Numbered from the stretch's first letter, positions 8,857 through 18,600 are shown. The stretch is DNA of 47,123 bases from CAYFXE01 sp964347035 (GCA_964347035.1 CAYFXE010000023.1:1-47123), one strand, 5' to 3'. Translations and numbers: made by a program. Notes: a model not told the origin generated them from the letters alone.

Positions 8857-9830
8857 TCTTCCTTTTCAGATGCGAACATTTCCATGATGTTCTTTTTCAC
8901 CACTTCCACCGCCTTAGGATGATACATGATGAGCAATTCCGCTCCGGCCACAAGAAGACTCATGGCTGTGGTGATTTCCCAATAAGCACTGCGCCGCTCT
9001 TCATCCCCCCATTCTGGGTAATCTTCCTTTGAAACTCTGGCTTCTTTGACTCTCATCGACTCGTTGCCCGGATTTATGAGCATAGGAAAAGCCAGCATTT
9101 TATCCCCGGCCAAGCCATCGGTTCGGATCCGCTCCATGATAGAGTATGTGTATTCCAGGCCGTAGCCCAACGTCCCCGTTAAAGGATCCATGACGACTTT
9201 TTCTGCGGGGAAATTCATGTCTGTCAACAAGATATTCAACTGTTTGGCGAGGTTAACATCGATCGGGGATTGAGCCACAAGAGTATGGTTGTATGCGATA
9301 CAGGCAGCGGCAATGGTTTTATAATTATCTGTCTCCACATAATTGATCAAACAGTTTTCGCCTGCTGTGACTTCACAGACTTTTTTCATGACCTCGTTGA
9401 TCTTCTCAAAATGGCTGTGTCCAGTGATGATGAGAGGAACGCTCACGGATTCAACGACCTCTCTGACGACCTCCACAGCCTCTTCGGCACTGTGATCTCC
9501 TTTCTCTGGATGAGTTCCTTCAAGACGGATGCTGATGAGCTCTGCGCCGTATTCCTCCACACACCTTTTGGCCATCTCTCCAGGCCTGGCGACAACATCA
9601 CGATAGATTTCCATCAAGGAAGGAGGATACCTGGCTGGCATCTTGTCAAAGACTTCCATGGCAATGGCTGGCCGATGCGGATGTTCTCCTTCAAAAAAAT
9701 GGAAAGGGAGGGCATTGCTCCCACCGATAGTGACCGTATGGGAACGGGTGCCACCTTCCTTCGACGTGGCTCCAAGGATCACTTCGACGATCTTGCCCGG
9801 ATTCTTTTCTTTAGGAATTTCAAAACTCAT
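8853..9830 (-). CDS. acsD: Corrinoid iron-sulfur protein small subunit (ACS complex delta)
   Basis: Small TIM-barrel subunit of CoFeSP, 325 residues, the normal length. Recognisable family segments are the N-terminal I-V-E-V-x-L-G-A-T, the T-V-T-I-G-G-S-N-A-L-P-F-H-F-F-E-G stretch, I-I-T-G-H-S-H-F-E-K and V-V-M-D-P-L-T-G-T-L-G-Y-G-L-E-Y. It caps the corrinoid carried by AcsC and helps position the methyl group for transfer. It lies 18 bases downstream of cooC and overlaps acsC by four bases. Confidence 0.97.
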   Translation of the reverse strand: MSFEIPKEKNPGKIVEVILGATSKEGGTRSHTVTIGGSNALPFHFFEGEHPHRPAIAMEVFDKMPARYPPSLMEIYRDVVARPGEMAKRCVEEYGAELISIRLEGTHPEKGDHSAEEAVEVVREVVESVSVPLIITGHSHFEKINEVMKKVCEVTAGENCLINYVETDNYKTIAAACIAYNHTLVAQSPIDVNLAKQLNILLTDMNFPAEKVVMDPLTGTLGYGLEYTYSIMERIRTDGLAGDKMLAFPMLINPGNESMRVKEARVSKEDYPEWGDEERRSAYWEITTAMSLLVAGAELLIMYHPKAVEVVKKNIMEMFASEKEE

Positions 9831-9848
9831 GGATCGACCTCATCTGTT

Positions 9849-10601
9849 CTAAATGGGGATTTTTCTTATCAACCGCATGACAGCCTGGTAAGCTGAAGAT
9901 TCTGGAATGATATCCCAGATCGGACTCCCTCCCTGATCATTCTTCAGGATTTTTTCATCTTCTGGAATCGATCCCAGAAGCTTTAATCCTTCCTCTTCGA
10001 TTGCGTTACTCACCGTTTCAGGAAAAGAATCACGGACTCGGTTGAGAATCAAAAATTTTTCTCCGACTCTCGTTTCCAGCTCCACAATGAGCCGACTTAT
10101 CTTACCTGAAGCCTGTATCCCTCTGGGTGAAGGATCAGAGACGATAAGCAAGTGATCGATACTCTGGGTCGTCCTTCGACTCAGATGCTCCATCCCCGCT
10201 TCGTTGTCAACGACCATAAATTCATAATGACTCCCGAGGGTTTTTAATATATCCCTGAGCAGGTTATTCGCATAACAATAACATCCTGGGCCTTCCGGCC
10301 GTCCCATAGCGATAAGATCGAAGTTGGGTGCCTCTACAAGACTAGAATGGATTTTGTATTCGAGGAACTGCTGTTTTGTCATCCCGGCAGGGAGAGCATC
10401 GGCCATGCTCTTCATTTCTTCTCTTATGGTACCAACCGTCTCTTTCAGTTTCACCCCGAGGAGTTCGTTCAGGTTGACGTTGGAATCCGCATCAACAGCA
10501 AGGATGGATTTGGAGATATTTTCTCCCAGCCAACGGATGATCATAGCCGCGACTGTGGACTTGCCAGTTCCACCTTTCCCAGAAATGGCTATTGTCTTCA
10601 T
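9849..10601 (-). CDS. cooC: CO dehydrogenase/ACS nickel-insertion ATPase, CooC/AcsF type
   Basis: A 250-residue SIMIBI-class (MinD/ParA-like) ATPase used to mature nickel sites of CODH or ACS. The deviant Walker A G-K-G-G-T-G-K-S is at residues 8-15 and the V-D-A-D-S switch follows at about 36-40. The C-x-C motif thought to bind nickel and bridge the dimer is C107-Y-C109. The gene sits between acsB and acsD, the order known from acetogens and Carboxydothermus, where the operon copy (AcsF) serves ACS maturation. A second related gene occurs at 16023-16799. Confidence 0.93.
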   Translation of the reverse strand: MKTIAISGKGGTGKSTVAAMIIRWLGENISKSILAVDADSNVNLNELLGVKLKETVGTIREEMKSMADALPAGMTKQQFLEYKIHSSLVEAPNFDLIAMGRPEGPGCYCYANNLLRDILKTLGSHYEFMVVDNEAGMEHLSRRTTQSIDHLLIVSDPSPRGIQASGKISRLIVELETRVGEKFLILNRVRDSFPETVSNAIEEEGLKLLGSIPEDEKILKNDQGGSPIWDIIPESSAYQAVMRLIRKIPI

Positions 10602-10614
10602 GGCTACAACGTTC

Positions 10615-12819
10615 CTAAAACATAGGGGATAAAGAAAGCACTGGATGATTCTTCTGAGTGATATAGGCTAAGACCTCTTCCTCGGTCACAGCCACCGTCT
10701 CATCAGCAATCATCTCATAAAAATTCTCTATCCCTTCCCGCTGCCCTATCTCATGAAGAATCGGCTCCATCTCTTCTTTGAGATTCTTATCCATCCAGAC
10801 TATGCGTTTGGCTCCTCCGTCGGCGCTTATGAATTTTTCGCTCCCGATGTAGTGTTTACTGTGTCCGATGAATCCTGGCGTCTGAACACCGCCTCCGACC
10901 ATTCCAGCCAATGTGGAAAACTTCATTCCACTGGGTGTCATTCCCGCAAAATCACGGTAGACAACCATAATCCCGTTTGTCGAGGGCAGCACACAGGAGA
11001 TGCATTCAAAGCAACCGCAGGAAGTCATCGGATGCTCGACCATGCTGTAGGCATTGAAGAATTGCAGTGTTTTGTGCGAACTGTTGAAGACAAAATCATT
11101 AATCCCTTCCCACTGTCCCTTCACAGGATCGATTTTTTTCCCTTTTTTTAAAGGCTGGTTGGGGCCGGTTGGATTAATCTTATGGGCTGCTTTTCCATCC
11201 AGCCAGTTATAGGCACCACATAATCCTGAGCGCTCAGGAGTGATAACGCAGACATGATTGGGGGCAAACGATTGGCATAGGGTGCAGGAGTAGAACGTCT
11301 CCACAGATTCATCAGTCATATCTGCCAGACGGGCATCGCGCTGATGGTAAACTTGACGCGCCGTATCGATGAGCCCAAGAATTTCTTTTTCTCGGGTATA
11401 AACCTTGATCTGGACTTTATCCACAATCTTGCCAAAATCCCCGTGCAACTTAGCATGAAGGATAGAGCCGAAATGCTTGAATTTGAATCCTTTTTGCTTG
11501 GCTTCTTTGCTAATACGAACCCAATTGATATCTCGCTGTCCCATATGAAAAACGCCGTTGGCGCAGTTTATGAAGTCATGAATCTGACGTTCTAGAATCG
11601 GCTCGAAATCAGGCTGCATCTCCCTCCCAGCCACCTCAACCCAAATGGCTAGAGGAATCTGGCTTCCCTCTCCGACGTCATCAATCTCCGGCCCAATCAC
11701 CTCGATTTTCCCATCTTCAACCTTATCTAACTCTTTTGTCGTTAAGAATTCAAAGCCAGGGCTTGGCTGGCCAGCCAGTTCCACGTACATATCTTCTTTC
11801 CGAATCCGTTCTCCCTGAAAGGCAGGGCCATAGGGTACTGGAACAGGGACTTTGGTAACCGTTATCTTTAATCCCCGTACCTCAATAGCTTTGGCAACGA
11901 TCTTATCGTGGGACACAGGAGAGACCACATGTTCATAGGTACAAATTCCTGTCGGTAAAATCTGGTCGATGTCGGTATCAGCAATAGCCGGAAACCCATA
12001 GTTTATCGCTCCGGCAGCCTGGGCATGTTTTTCATCGTCGACAGGTCCCAAAGCAAGGACAAAGGCAAAGACTCTATTCTTGTTGTACCGCAGCACCCTT
12101 TGAAAATCTCCGGGTTGGGCTCCCCCGAAGGAAAGGGCAACCCTTGTGGCAAAGCCTAGGGAATGGATGGTGGCTGTGACATCATCTCCAAAAGGAACCA
12201 GCCGTGTTTCCCATCCCATTTGGATTCCTTCCTCCTGAAGCTGCTGGGCCATGGATTTTCCGTCTGTGGCTGCAGACATGAAGACATACAGATTCTTTTC
12301 TTGGAGTTGACGGGCAATCTTGACAGCGATCTCATTCGTCGGACAGTAGCCGACACAAGCGGCAAATCCTGGAGCTGTCCCGTCGACAAACTCGATTCCC
12401 CGTTCTCTCATGATCACATCGTTTGCTGCTCCCAGCCAGAGGTGCCCATCTTCAGGATTTGGCTTAGGCAGATAGGGGAGGGGATTTTGAGTGTATTTGA
12501 TGGCCTCGATGATTTCATCCGCGAATAGCGTGGCCATACCCGCATCGAGAGTTTTTCCAAGGTAAGGAAGCCATAATTCGTTATCAGGAAGGGAAGGAAG
12601 CAGGCCTTTGGCTTCTTCCAATAAAGAATTCAGCCCTCCCAGGGTGTCAATATTCAAACCCAAAATGCCATGAGATATCGGCAAAAAATAACCTGTATTC
12701 GGGAATTCGACCTTTGTCTGCGGCCCCTGTTTTTTTATGGCCTGCTTGAGCTCTTTTTCTGCACGAAGGACCAGTTTATGAGCACCGCGTATGGCTCTTG
12801 TAGCGATAAGCTTGGACAT
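10615..12819 (-). CDS. acsB: Acetyl-CoA synthase (CO-methylating) beta subunit
   Basis: Catalytic subunit that condenses CO, a CoFeSP-bound methyl group and CoA into acetyl-CoA at the nickel-containing A-cluster. It is 734 residues, the full bacterial three-domain form with the N-terminal CODH-contact domain that archaeal CdhC lacks. The A-cluster ligands are all present: C512, C515, C524 and C534 for the 4Fe-4S cubane, and C601-G602-C603 for the distal nickel site. The spacing is identical to Moorella AcsB with a constant offset of about six. The gene is 15 bases after cooS and 13 bases before cooC. Confidence 0.98.
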   Translation of the reverse strand: MSKLIATRAIRGAHKLVLRAEKELKQAIKKQGPQTKVEFPNTGYFLPISHGILGLNIDTLGGLNSLLEEAKGLLPSLPDNELWLPYLGKTLDAGMATLFADEIIEAIKYTQNPLPYLPKPNPEDGHLWLGAANDVIMRERGIEFVDGTAPGFAACVGYCPTNEIAVKIARQLQEKNLYVFMSAATDGKSMAQQLQEEGIQMGWETRLVPFGDDVTATIHSLGFATRVALSFGGAQPGDFQRVLRYNKNRVFAFVLALGPVDDEKHAQAAGAINYGFPAIADTDIDQILPTGICTYEHVVSPVSHDKIVAKAIEVRGLKITVTKVPVPVPYGPAFQGERIRKEDMYVELAGQPSPGFEFLTTKELDKVEDGKIEVIGPEIDDVGEGSQIPLAIWVEVAGREMQPDFEPILERQIHDFINCANGVFHMGQRDINWVRISKEAKQKGFKFKHFGSILHAKLHGDFGKIVDKVQIKVYTREKEILGLIDTARQVYHQRDARLADMTDESVETFYSCTLCQSFAPNHVCVITPERSGLCGAYNWLDGKAAHKINPTGPNQPLKKGKKIDPVKGQWEGINDFVFNSSHKTLQFFNAYSMVEHPMTSCGCFECISCVLPSTNGIMVVYRDFAGMTPSGMKFSTLAGMVGGGVQTPGFIGHSKHYIGSEKFISADGGAKRIVWMDKNLKEEMEPILHEIGQREGIENFYEMIADETVAVTEEEVLAYITQKNHPVLSLSPMF

Positions 12820-12834
12820 TGTCTAATCTCTCCT

Positions 12835-14766
12835 CTAAACCTCCAGTTCTCGCCTCATGGCCATATCATAGAGCACTCGTTCTTTCCCCTTGCTGATTCC
12901 CAATTTTTCCCTCTTTTTGTCGATGTGTTCTATGATCATTCCTGCCATTTTTTGTGTATCGGGTTCTGCGGCCCACATTCCGCCAAAGATTTTTTCGAAT
13001 TCTCTGAATAAAAGATGGCTGAAGGCTTTGCTTCCCTCGACAGGAAGTCCGACGCCGAACACTGTAAACACACCAGAAGCCACAAAATACTGGCCGATAG
13101 AGATGGCCTTCTCACTCATCCACTCCGGTGCAGCACCTGCAGCTGGAAGTTCGCTTATATCCCTGCCCAGACCGCCTATCCTGACCATCTCGGATAAAGC
13201 AATCAGGATGCGGCTGTTATCCACACAAGAACCGGAATGCAAGACAGGAGGCATACCAACGGCTTGACAGACCTCTGCTAAGCCTTTGCCGGCATACTTC
13301 TCGGCTGATTCAGGTATGAGTAACCCTGCTTTAGCACAAGCAATGGCGGAGCAACCGGTCTGGACCACCAGGATATCATTGGCGATGAGCTCTTCCACCA
13401 AACCCACGTGAGCCTTGTCATGGGGAACTTTAGGATTGCAGCAGCCAACAACGCCAGCCACTCCTTTAATCCGTCCGTTGATGATATTGTCGTTAAGGGG
13501 GGTATAAGAGCCGCGGAAAGCCCCTCCCAACATGTAGATAATCGCCTCATGGCTGAACCCGGCTATGAGGTCCATTTTTTCTCGAGGAATATCCACAGTG
13601 CCTCGATTAGGAAAATTCAATATCGCTTCACGGACAATCTTCTTGGCCGATTGGAGAGCATTCTTCTCTGAAAACTCAAAATGTTCGGCTCCTTCTATTT
13701 TTCCTTTGGAAGAGGTGGTCATGAGCTTGGTATGAAAGCATTTACACAGTTCCGGCAGGGCCGGCATGATGCATTGGACATCGACGATCATCGCTTCGAC
13801 AGCACCCGTGCTGACAGCCAATTCCTGCTGGAGCATATTTCCGGCAATGGGCAATCCATGACGGAGAAGGATCTCGTTGGCCGTGCAGCAGATCCCGGAT
13901 AAATTGATACCCTTGGCTCCTTTCGACTTGGCTAATTCAAGCAATTCTTTGTCCTGAACGGCTATGACCATCATCTCCGAGAGCACGGGTTCGTGTCCAT
14001 GGACGATGATGTTGACATCATTCTCTGAAAGCACCCCCAGGTTGACTTGCCCCCTAATAGGGGAGGGGGTTCCGAAGAGAATATCCTGGAGTTCCGTGGC
14101 AATCATAGAACCTCCCCAGCCGTCCGCCAGAGCTGTCCGGGCTCCATGGAGCATAATGTTGTGATGATCCTGATCCACACCCATGGCCGTTCGATGCATC
14201 ATTTCGACGATTTCCCGATCAATCCCCCGAGGAGCAATTCCTAACTTACGCCAGAGAGCCTGGCGGGTCTCGGGTGCAAGTTTTAAAAAGGAAAGCTCTC
14301 CCTCTTGCTGGCTGAAGTTGGCTAAAGCTTTTTCAGCCACCTCGAGGGCGATATCCTCTTTGGTGCGGTCTTTGATTTCTACGCCAAAGGCGCGAGCGAC
14401 TTTGTTGAGCTTATTCGTGTCTCCTATCGAATAGCCACCCTCGGGATTCTTGGCAGCTGAAAGTAGAGTCTTTGCCACCTCTCGTCCATGATCTGAATGG
14501 GCGGCCGCTCCCCCAGCTATCATCCGGGCGAAATTCCGGGCAACGATAACCTCGGCTGTAGCTCCGCAGACACCCTTCTGGGATTTTCTCCCTTTTGGGT
14601 TGATTCGGCAAGGCCCCATATAGCAGATGTGGCAACAGAGCCCTTGTTCCCCGAATCCGCATCGTGGCTTCTGACTTTCAGACCTGTCCCAGACCGTCTC
14701 TAATCTCTGTCGCTCGGCCAGCGGTTGAATTCTGGCTTCCGAGTTTTTCTTTTTATTTTCCACCAT
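12835..14766 (-). CDS. cooS: Anaerobic Ni-Fe carbon monoxide dehydrogenase catalytic subunit
   Basis: A 643-residue CODH (AcsA/CooS) that reduces CO2 to CO for acetyl-CoA synthase or oxidises CO. The N-terminal cysteines for the D- and B-clusters appear as C36, C44, C45, C48, C53 and C67 in a C-G-F-G-E-Q-G-L-C-C-H-I-C-Y-M-G-P-C arrangement. C-cluster regions include D-V-Q-C-I-M-P, G-V-V-G-C-C-N-P-K, Q-T-G-C-S-A-I-A-C-A-K and H-S-G-S-C-V-D-N-S-R. Its position directly before acsB marks it as the ACS partner (acsA). GAGGA precedes the ATG at good spacing. Confidence 0.97.
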   Translation of the reverse strand: MVENKKKNSEARIQPLAERQRLETVWDRSESQKPRCGFGEQGLCCHICYMGPCRINPKGRKSQKGVCGATAEVIVARNFARMIAGGAAAHSDHGREVAKTLLSAAKNPEGGYSIGDTNKLNKVARAFGVEIKDRTKEDIALEVAEKALANFSQQEGELSFLKLAPETRQALWRKLGIAPRGIDREIVEMMHRTAMGVDQDHHNIMLHGARTALADGWGGSMIATELQDILFGTPSPIRGQVNLGVLSENDVNIIVHGHEPVLSEMMVIAVQDKELLELAKSKGAKGINLSGICCTANEILLRHGLPIAGNMLQQELAVSTGAVEAMIVDVQCIMPALPELCKCFHTKLMTTSSKGKIEGAEHFEFSEKNALQSAKKIVREAILNFPNRGTVDIPREKMDLIAGFSHEAIIYMLGGAFRGSYTPLNDNIINGRIKGVAGVVGCCNPKVPHDKAHVGLVEELIANDILVVQTGCSAIACAKAGLLIPESAEKYAGKGLAEVCQAVGMPPVLHSGSCVDNSRILIALSEMVRIGGLGRDISELPAAGAAPEWMSEKAISIGQYFVASGVFTVFGVGLPVEGSKAFSHLLFREFEKIFGGMWAAEPDTQKMAGMIIEHIDKKREKLGISKGKERVLYDMAMRRELEV

Positions 14767-14841
14767 GTTTCTTTTCCTCTGTTTGACTGAGATCCTCAGA
14801 GAAAAAATTCATCTTCAGCTCAGCCTTCAGGTTTCTAAATT

Positions 14842-15882
14842 TCATTCCCGAAGCAATCGGCTGATTTCCGATAACATGATAAATATCTTCTCCGATAATT
14901 CTATCGAGAGAGATCCTGTGCCACAACTAGGCGTAAGCAGGCATCTTTCCCAAATCAAATTTTTGTCGGTTCCCTTACTGGCCAGATTCTCAACCACCTT
15001 CTCTAGTTTTTTGACCAATGATTCCGGCGTCTCTTGATTGATCTTCTCCGAAGTCGGCACAATACCCCAGGCAAGTACACCACCGTCTTCCAGAAAATTC
15101 CTGACATGATCAGGATAGTAACCGATGGTTTCGCCAAATTCGTAAGCATCAAAACTAATGATATCAACGCCAGCATCGATCAGAATCGTCCATTCCGTAT
15201 TGCCGCAGCAATGAATACCGGCAAGACTCTCTTCTTTATGGATGGCTTTGATAACATCCTCTAGATGGCTGACAACATCCGATCTCTGGACACTGACGTA
15301 AGTTGAGGAGCCAAAGCCTGATAAGATGGGTTCATCGATAAAGCAAATCTGATTGCATCCTAGAAACTTGAATTTTTTTAGTAGCCATCGCGCTTTCATC
15401 TCCATTCCTTTGACGATGACATCCCGTAAAATATCATTGTAATAAACAGCTCTTTTATTCTCGTCCACTCTTCCCAATCCCGTAGTGATCGGACCAGTGA
15501 CGTGGCTCTTGAAATACATCGATGAGGGCGAATCCTTTTCATTCAATCTTTTTTCCATCTCATATATGCCACGGCTGAATGCAGAAGTAATTTGGAAGTA
15601 ATCCAGGTTCTCAGCCATATAGTTCTCATAAAATTTTTCAAGATCAGCGGTCATGTCTCCGCTCGTGTCAAAAAACATCCGTCGGTTTTCCTGATCGATG
15701 ACTACACATGGAAGACCTTCGCAGTACTGAATTTCCATTTCTTCTCTGAAATCCGTGTTGGGTAGTTGAGGCCAGAGAGGAATATCAGCGATAGTATTGA
15801 GGATGAGATCACAAGCCTGAGAAGGCTTATCGTGAGGAAAACTCCCTATGGCCGTGGCTAAACAATGAGGCTTGAAAGGCAT
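14842..15882 (-). CDS. MetE-core/UROD-fold methyltransferase, possible folate-independent methionine synthase
   Basis: A 346-residue protein of the UROD/MetE-like TIM-barrel superfamily. It resembles only the catalytic C-terminal half of cobalamin-independent methionine synthase. Candidate zinc ligands are H224-x-C226 (in I-H-C-C-G-N-T-E), an acidic residue at D245 or E248, and C320 in L-T-P-S-C-G-T-G-S; this matches the His-x-Cys, Glu, Cys ligand order of MetE. It is the first gene of the CODH/ACS operon, 75 bases before cooS, with GGGAGG upstream of the ATG. Short core-MetE enzymes (Mes families; the Dehalococcoides type is linked to the Wood-Ljungdahl corrinoid protein) use methyl-corrinoid donors. 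That function here is inference; a corrinoid methyltransferase for another substrate is the alternative. Confidence 0.75.
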   Translation of the reverse strand: MPFKPHCLATAIGSFPHDKPSQACDLILNTIADIPLWPQLPNTDFREEMEIQYCEGLPCVVIDQENRRMFFDTSGDMTADLEKFYENYMAENLDYFQITSAFSRGIYEMEKRLNEKDSPSSMYFKSHVTGPITTGLGRVDENKRAVYYNDILRDVIVKGMEMKARWLLKKFKFLGCNQICFIDEPILSGFGSSTYVSVQRSDVVSHLEDVIKAIHKEESLAGIHCCGNTEWTILIDAGVDIISFDAYEFGETIGYYPDHVRNFLEDGGVLAWGIVPTSEKINQETPESLVKKLEKVVENLASKGTDKNLIWERCLLTPSCGTGSLSIELSEKIFIMLSEISRLLRE

Positions 15883-15955
15883 GAATAACCTCCCAAATTA
15901 GATTCATCCCTTCTATGATAAGTCACGAAAAAATAAGTATATAGTAATCACACGC

Positions 15956-15978
15956 TAATTTTTTGTACAATTATGCTA
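15956..15978 (-). promoter_or_regulatory. Shared 23-base motif, copy 1, upstream of the CODH/ACS operon
   Basis: On the plus strand the motif begins TAATT and ends AATTATGCTA. It matches the copy at 19316-19338 at 21 of 23 positions, differing only at motif positions 6 and 13. Read on the minus strand it covers a -35-like hexamer (TGTACA) followed after 17 bases by TACTAT, so it would overlap the promoter of the 15882-to-4640 operon. TAATT and AATTA inside it form an inverted repeat with an 8-base spacer. Probable operator or activator site; the neighbouring PocR/AraC protein is the obvious candidate. Confidence 0.6.
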
Positions 15979-16022
15979 TTTTTTTCCTTTGAAGATAGGA
16001 ATTTCATAAAAATGAGCCTGAT

Positions 16023-16799
16023 TTAGAGACCTGAGCGAAGAGTCCGGTACAATTTATCCACTTCTGATTTTAACTTTTTATCCAATAATTCAATCAATGG
16101 CTGCTGCTTTAAGTCCGCTTCTTGAATAATCTCATGGTAGGAAAGTATTCCTAAGACTTGGCCTGAAGAGAATTGCCGGCTTAACCACTTCCTCTGCTCT
16201 TCATCTTGGATTTTATTACCTATGATCCCAAAAAAAGGGATTTCTATATCTTTGGCCAAGTCTATAATGGTCTGCGCTGTTCTAAGGCTTCTTGTGCCCG
16301 GTTCCACGACGATAAGCATCTTGTCTACGGACCGGGCGGTAGCCCTCCCTAAATGCTCAATCCCAGCTTCCATATCGACGATGACAACCTCCTCGCGATT
16401 CAGGAGAATCTCGGACAGAAGATTGCGGAGGAGAACATTCTCTGGGCAGGCGCAGCCGCTTCCTCCCTTCTGCACCCCTCCCATGACGAGCAATTTAATT
16501 CCCCGATAATCGACACAAAATCTCTCTGGAATATCATCGACAGTCGGATTCATCTTGAAGAGTTGGCCAAACTGTCTGGGGCTTGCTCCTGTTCTCTCTT
16601 TAATCAACTCACGCTGCTCAGAGATGGGAACAATGGAGCAAGCTTTTTCTGCTGGTATCCCGATGGCAGAAGCCAGATTGGCATCAGGATCTGCATCCAC
16701 AGCCAGGACTCGATAACCCTCGTTGTTGAAATAATGAGCTAAGAGCCCGGCTATGGTCGTCTTACCTGTTCCTCCTTTACCTGTAATGGCTAGTTTCAT
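16023..16799 (-). CDS. CooC-like nickel/corrinoid-protein maturation ATPase, second copy
   Basis: A 258-residue MinD-type ATPase related to CooC. The Walker A G-K-G-G-T-G-K-T is at residues 7-14, V-D-A-D-P-D-A at about 34-40, and the nickel-type C-x-C is C116-A-C118 in G-G-S-G-C-A-C-P-E. It lies 10 bases downstream of the second corrinoid activator gene and belongs to the corrinoid module, not the main CODH/ACS operon. It may serve CODH while the operon copy serves ACS, or it may support the corrinoid activator; neither can be decided from sequence. Confidence 0.85.
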   Translation of the reverse strand: MKLAITGKGGTGKTTIAGLLAHYFNNEGYRVLAVDADPDANLASAIGIPAEKACSIVPISEQRELIKERTGASPRQFGQLFKMNPTVDDIPERFCVDYRGIKLLVMGGVQKGGSGCACPENVLLRNLLSEILLNREEVVIVDMEAGIEHLGRATARSVDKMLIVVEPGTRSLRTAQTIIDLAKDIEIPFFGIIGNKIQDEEQRKWLSRQFSSGQVLGILSYHEIIQEADLKQQPLIELLDKKLKSEVDKLYRTLRSGL

Positions 16800-16809
16800 A
16801 TGATTTCCT

Positions 16810-18591
16810 CTAAAGACTCTGTTTTTGAAATTCTATAGCCTCGATAAAATGTTTCTGGAATAACGGATCTGAAGCCAGAGAAAAAAACTGAATTTTCTTG
16901 ACCAATGATTCTATTCTTTTTCTGGTTGGACCTGAGAGGAGAAAACCTTTTGCTCCGGCGATGGATGAATTTCCGATGAAATGGACTTTGTTCTTATCGA
17001 TTCGGGGCAATAGACCAATCCTCATACTGTTTTCTATGTTTAGATAATTGCCGAAAGCTCCGGCGATGAATATCCCATCAAGATCCCCAAACTGGAGTTG
17101 CCTCTTCAATAAAATCATCTTTATCCCACACTTGATGGCAGCGATTGCCAGCTGCATTTCTCTGACATCTTTCTGAGTGATCGATATATTATCAGAGATT
17201 CGTATCCTTTGTGCGTCATCCTTAATCTGGCCTTTAGGAGTAATCTTCCCTTCATCCAAGAATATGGCGATAAAATCGATAAGTCCTGTTCCGCAGATAC
17301 CCAGGACCGGTTTATTCTTTATGGTCGAGAACACCAGTTGATTCTTATATTCCGCCCGGTAGATGGCCCCCGGCAGGGCGAGCATCCCACAGCTGATATT
17401 CATCCCTTCAAAGGCCGGTCCAGCAGCCGTGGATGTGGCGAGGAATCCTTCTTCTGTTTTCAACACGATCTCTCCGTTCGTCCCGAGATCGACGAATAGG
17501 AGGTTCCCTTTCCTGTTTTCCAGGTCAGAGGCGGCCAACCCTGCGGATACATCTCCTCCCACAAAGCTTTTGATGTTCGGAGAGATATAGACTTTTCCGT
17601 GTCTGTTTATCTTGAACTTCAAATCAACTGAGGACAACTCAGGAAGGCAGGAAAAAACAGACTGGTAGGGAGAAAGGGCAAGACTTTTCACCGGAAGGCC
17701 AAGCAGCAAGTGATTCATCGCCGTGTTCCCAGCGATGACGATCTCGTAGACAGACGACCTGGAGATCTTGTTTCGAGTCAGAACCTGTCCGATCATCCCG
17801 TTCAGGGTTTTCAAGATAGAGCGCCTCAATTCTTCTGCATTTTTGGGATCGCCGACAGCAAAGCTTATCCTGGACATGATGTCAGAGCCATATGTCATCT
17901 GGGAGTTTCTTGCCGTCTCTATGTCTAGGGTCTCTCCTGTGTTTAAATTGATCAACTCGACGACCACGGTTGTGGTCCCTAAGTCGATAGCTATTCCAAA
18001 ATTGTTATTCACTGTATGACCTGGTTCTAAACTCAATATTTCCTCGTCATTGTAGACCGCGGCCGTAATCCATGACCAGCCTTTTTCTATGTTTCCAGGC
18101 AATTTCTTTAGAAGCGGTAAGGGAATGGACAGCTTTTTTTGAAAATAATTCTCCACTGCTTCTTGAAAGGAGTAGGGAAGGCCTATTTCGGGCTTCTTGA
18201 GCTTCAGATGAAATTTTTTTATGGCCGGGTTAAGCTCAACGGGCGACTCCACTCCTGTATGAAGGATGGGCACTTCCTGGATCATGGATTCCAGGGGGAT
18301 GCGTAGCCTTATATCACTCTGAATTCGATACAAACAGGAAAGCCTGTGATTTTGGTTAAGCCCTTTCTGGGTTATGAATACCTTTTCCCTTTCCTTCAGT
18401 GGTGGAAGCTTTCCATCCAAAATTTCGACGAAACATTTTCCGCATAAACCTTTTTGGCTGCAGTAAAGGCTGAGAGGAATTCCTGCTTGCAGGATTTTCT
18501 CAGCTAAGATATCACCCTCATCTGCCATGATTGTTTCATTCACAGAGGGGATATCAATTTTATACCGCTCGGTATGATGCATTTCCTTCAT
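16810..18591 (-). CDS. RamA/RACE-like corrinoid protein activator, second copy
   Basis: A 593-residue DUF4445/ASKHA protein with an N-terminal ferredoxin domain. The cysteines C44, C50, C53 and C86 keep the 2Fe-2S spacing of the operon paralogue at 5544-7469. The ATPase-like half has I-A-I-D-L-G-T-T-T-V-V-V-E-L, A-G-N-T-A-M-N-H-L, F-V-D-L-G-T-N-G-E and F-I-A-G-A-F-G-N. It starts 9 bases after the MtbC-like corrinoid protein gene, so that protein is its likely client: reactivation of Co(II) to Co(I) after accidental oxidation. The fold is clear; client specificity is inferred from adjacency. Confidence 0.88.
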   Translation of the reverse strand: MKEMHHTERYKIDIPSVNETIMADEGDILAEKILQAGIPLSLYCSQKGLCGKCFVEILDGKLPPLKEREKVFITQKGLNQNHRLSCLYRIQSDIRLRIPLESMIQEVPILHTGVESPVELNPAIKKFHLKLKKPEIGLPYSFQEAVENYFQKKLSIPLPLLKKLPGNIEKGWSWITAAVYNDEEILSLEPGHTVNNNFGIAIDLGTTTVVVELINLNTGETLDIETARNSQMTYGSDIMSRISFAVGDPKNAEELRRSILKTLNGMIGQVLTRNKISRSSVYEIVIAGNTAMNHLLLGLPVKSLALSPYQSVFSCLPELSSVDLKFKINRHGKVYISPNIKSFVGGDVSAGLAASDLENRKGNLLFVDLGTNGEIVLKTEEGFLATSTAAGPAFEGMNISCGMLALPGAIYRAEYKNQLVFSTIKNKPVLGICGTGLIDFIAIFLDEGKITPKGQIKDDAQRIRISDNISITQKDVREMQLAIAAIKCGIKMILLKRQLQFGDLDGIFIAGAFGNYLNIENSMRIGLLPRIDKNKVHFIGNSSIAGAKGFLLSGPTRKRIESLVKKIQFFSLASDPLFQKHFIEAIEFQKQSL

Positions 18592-18600
18592 GAATATCAG

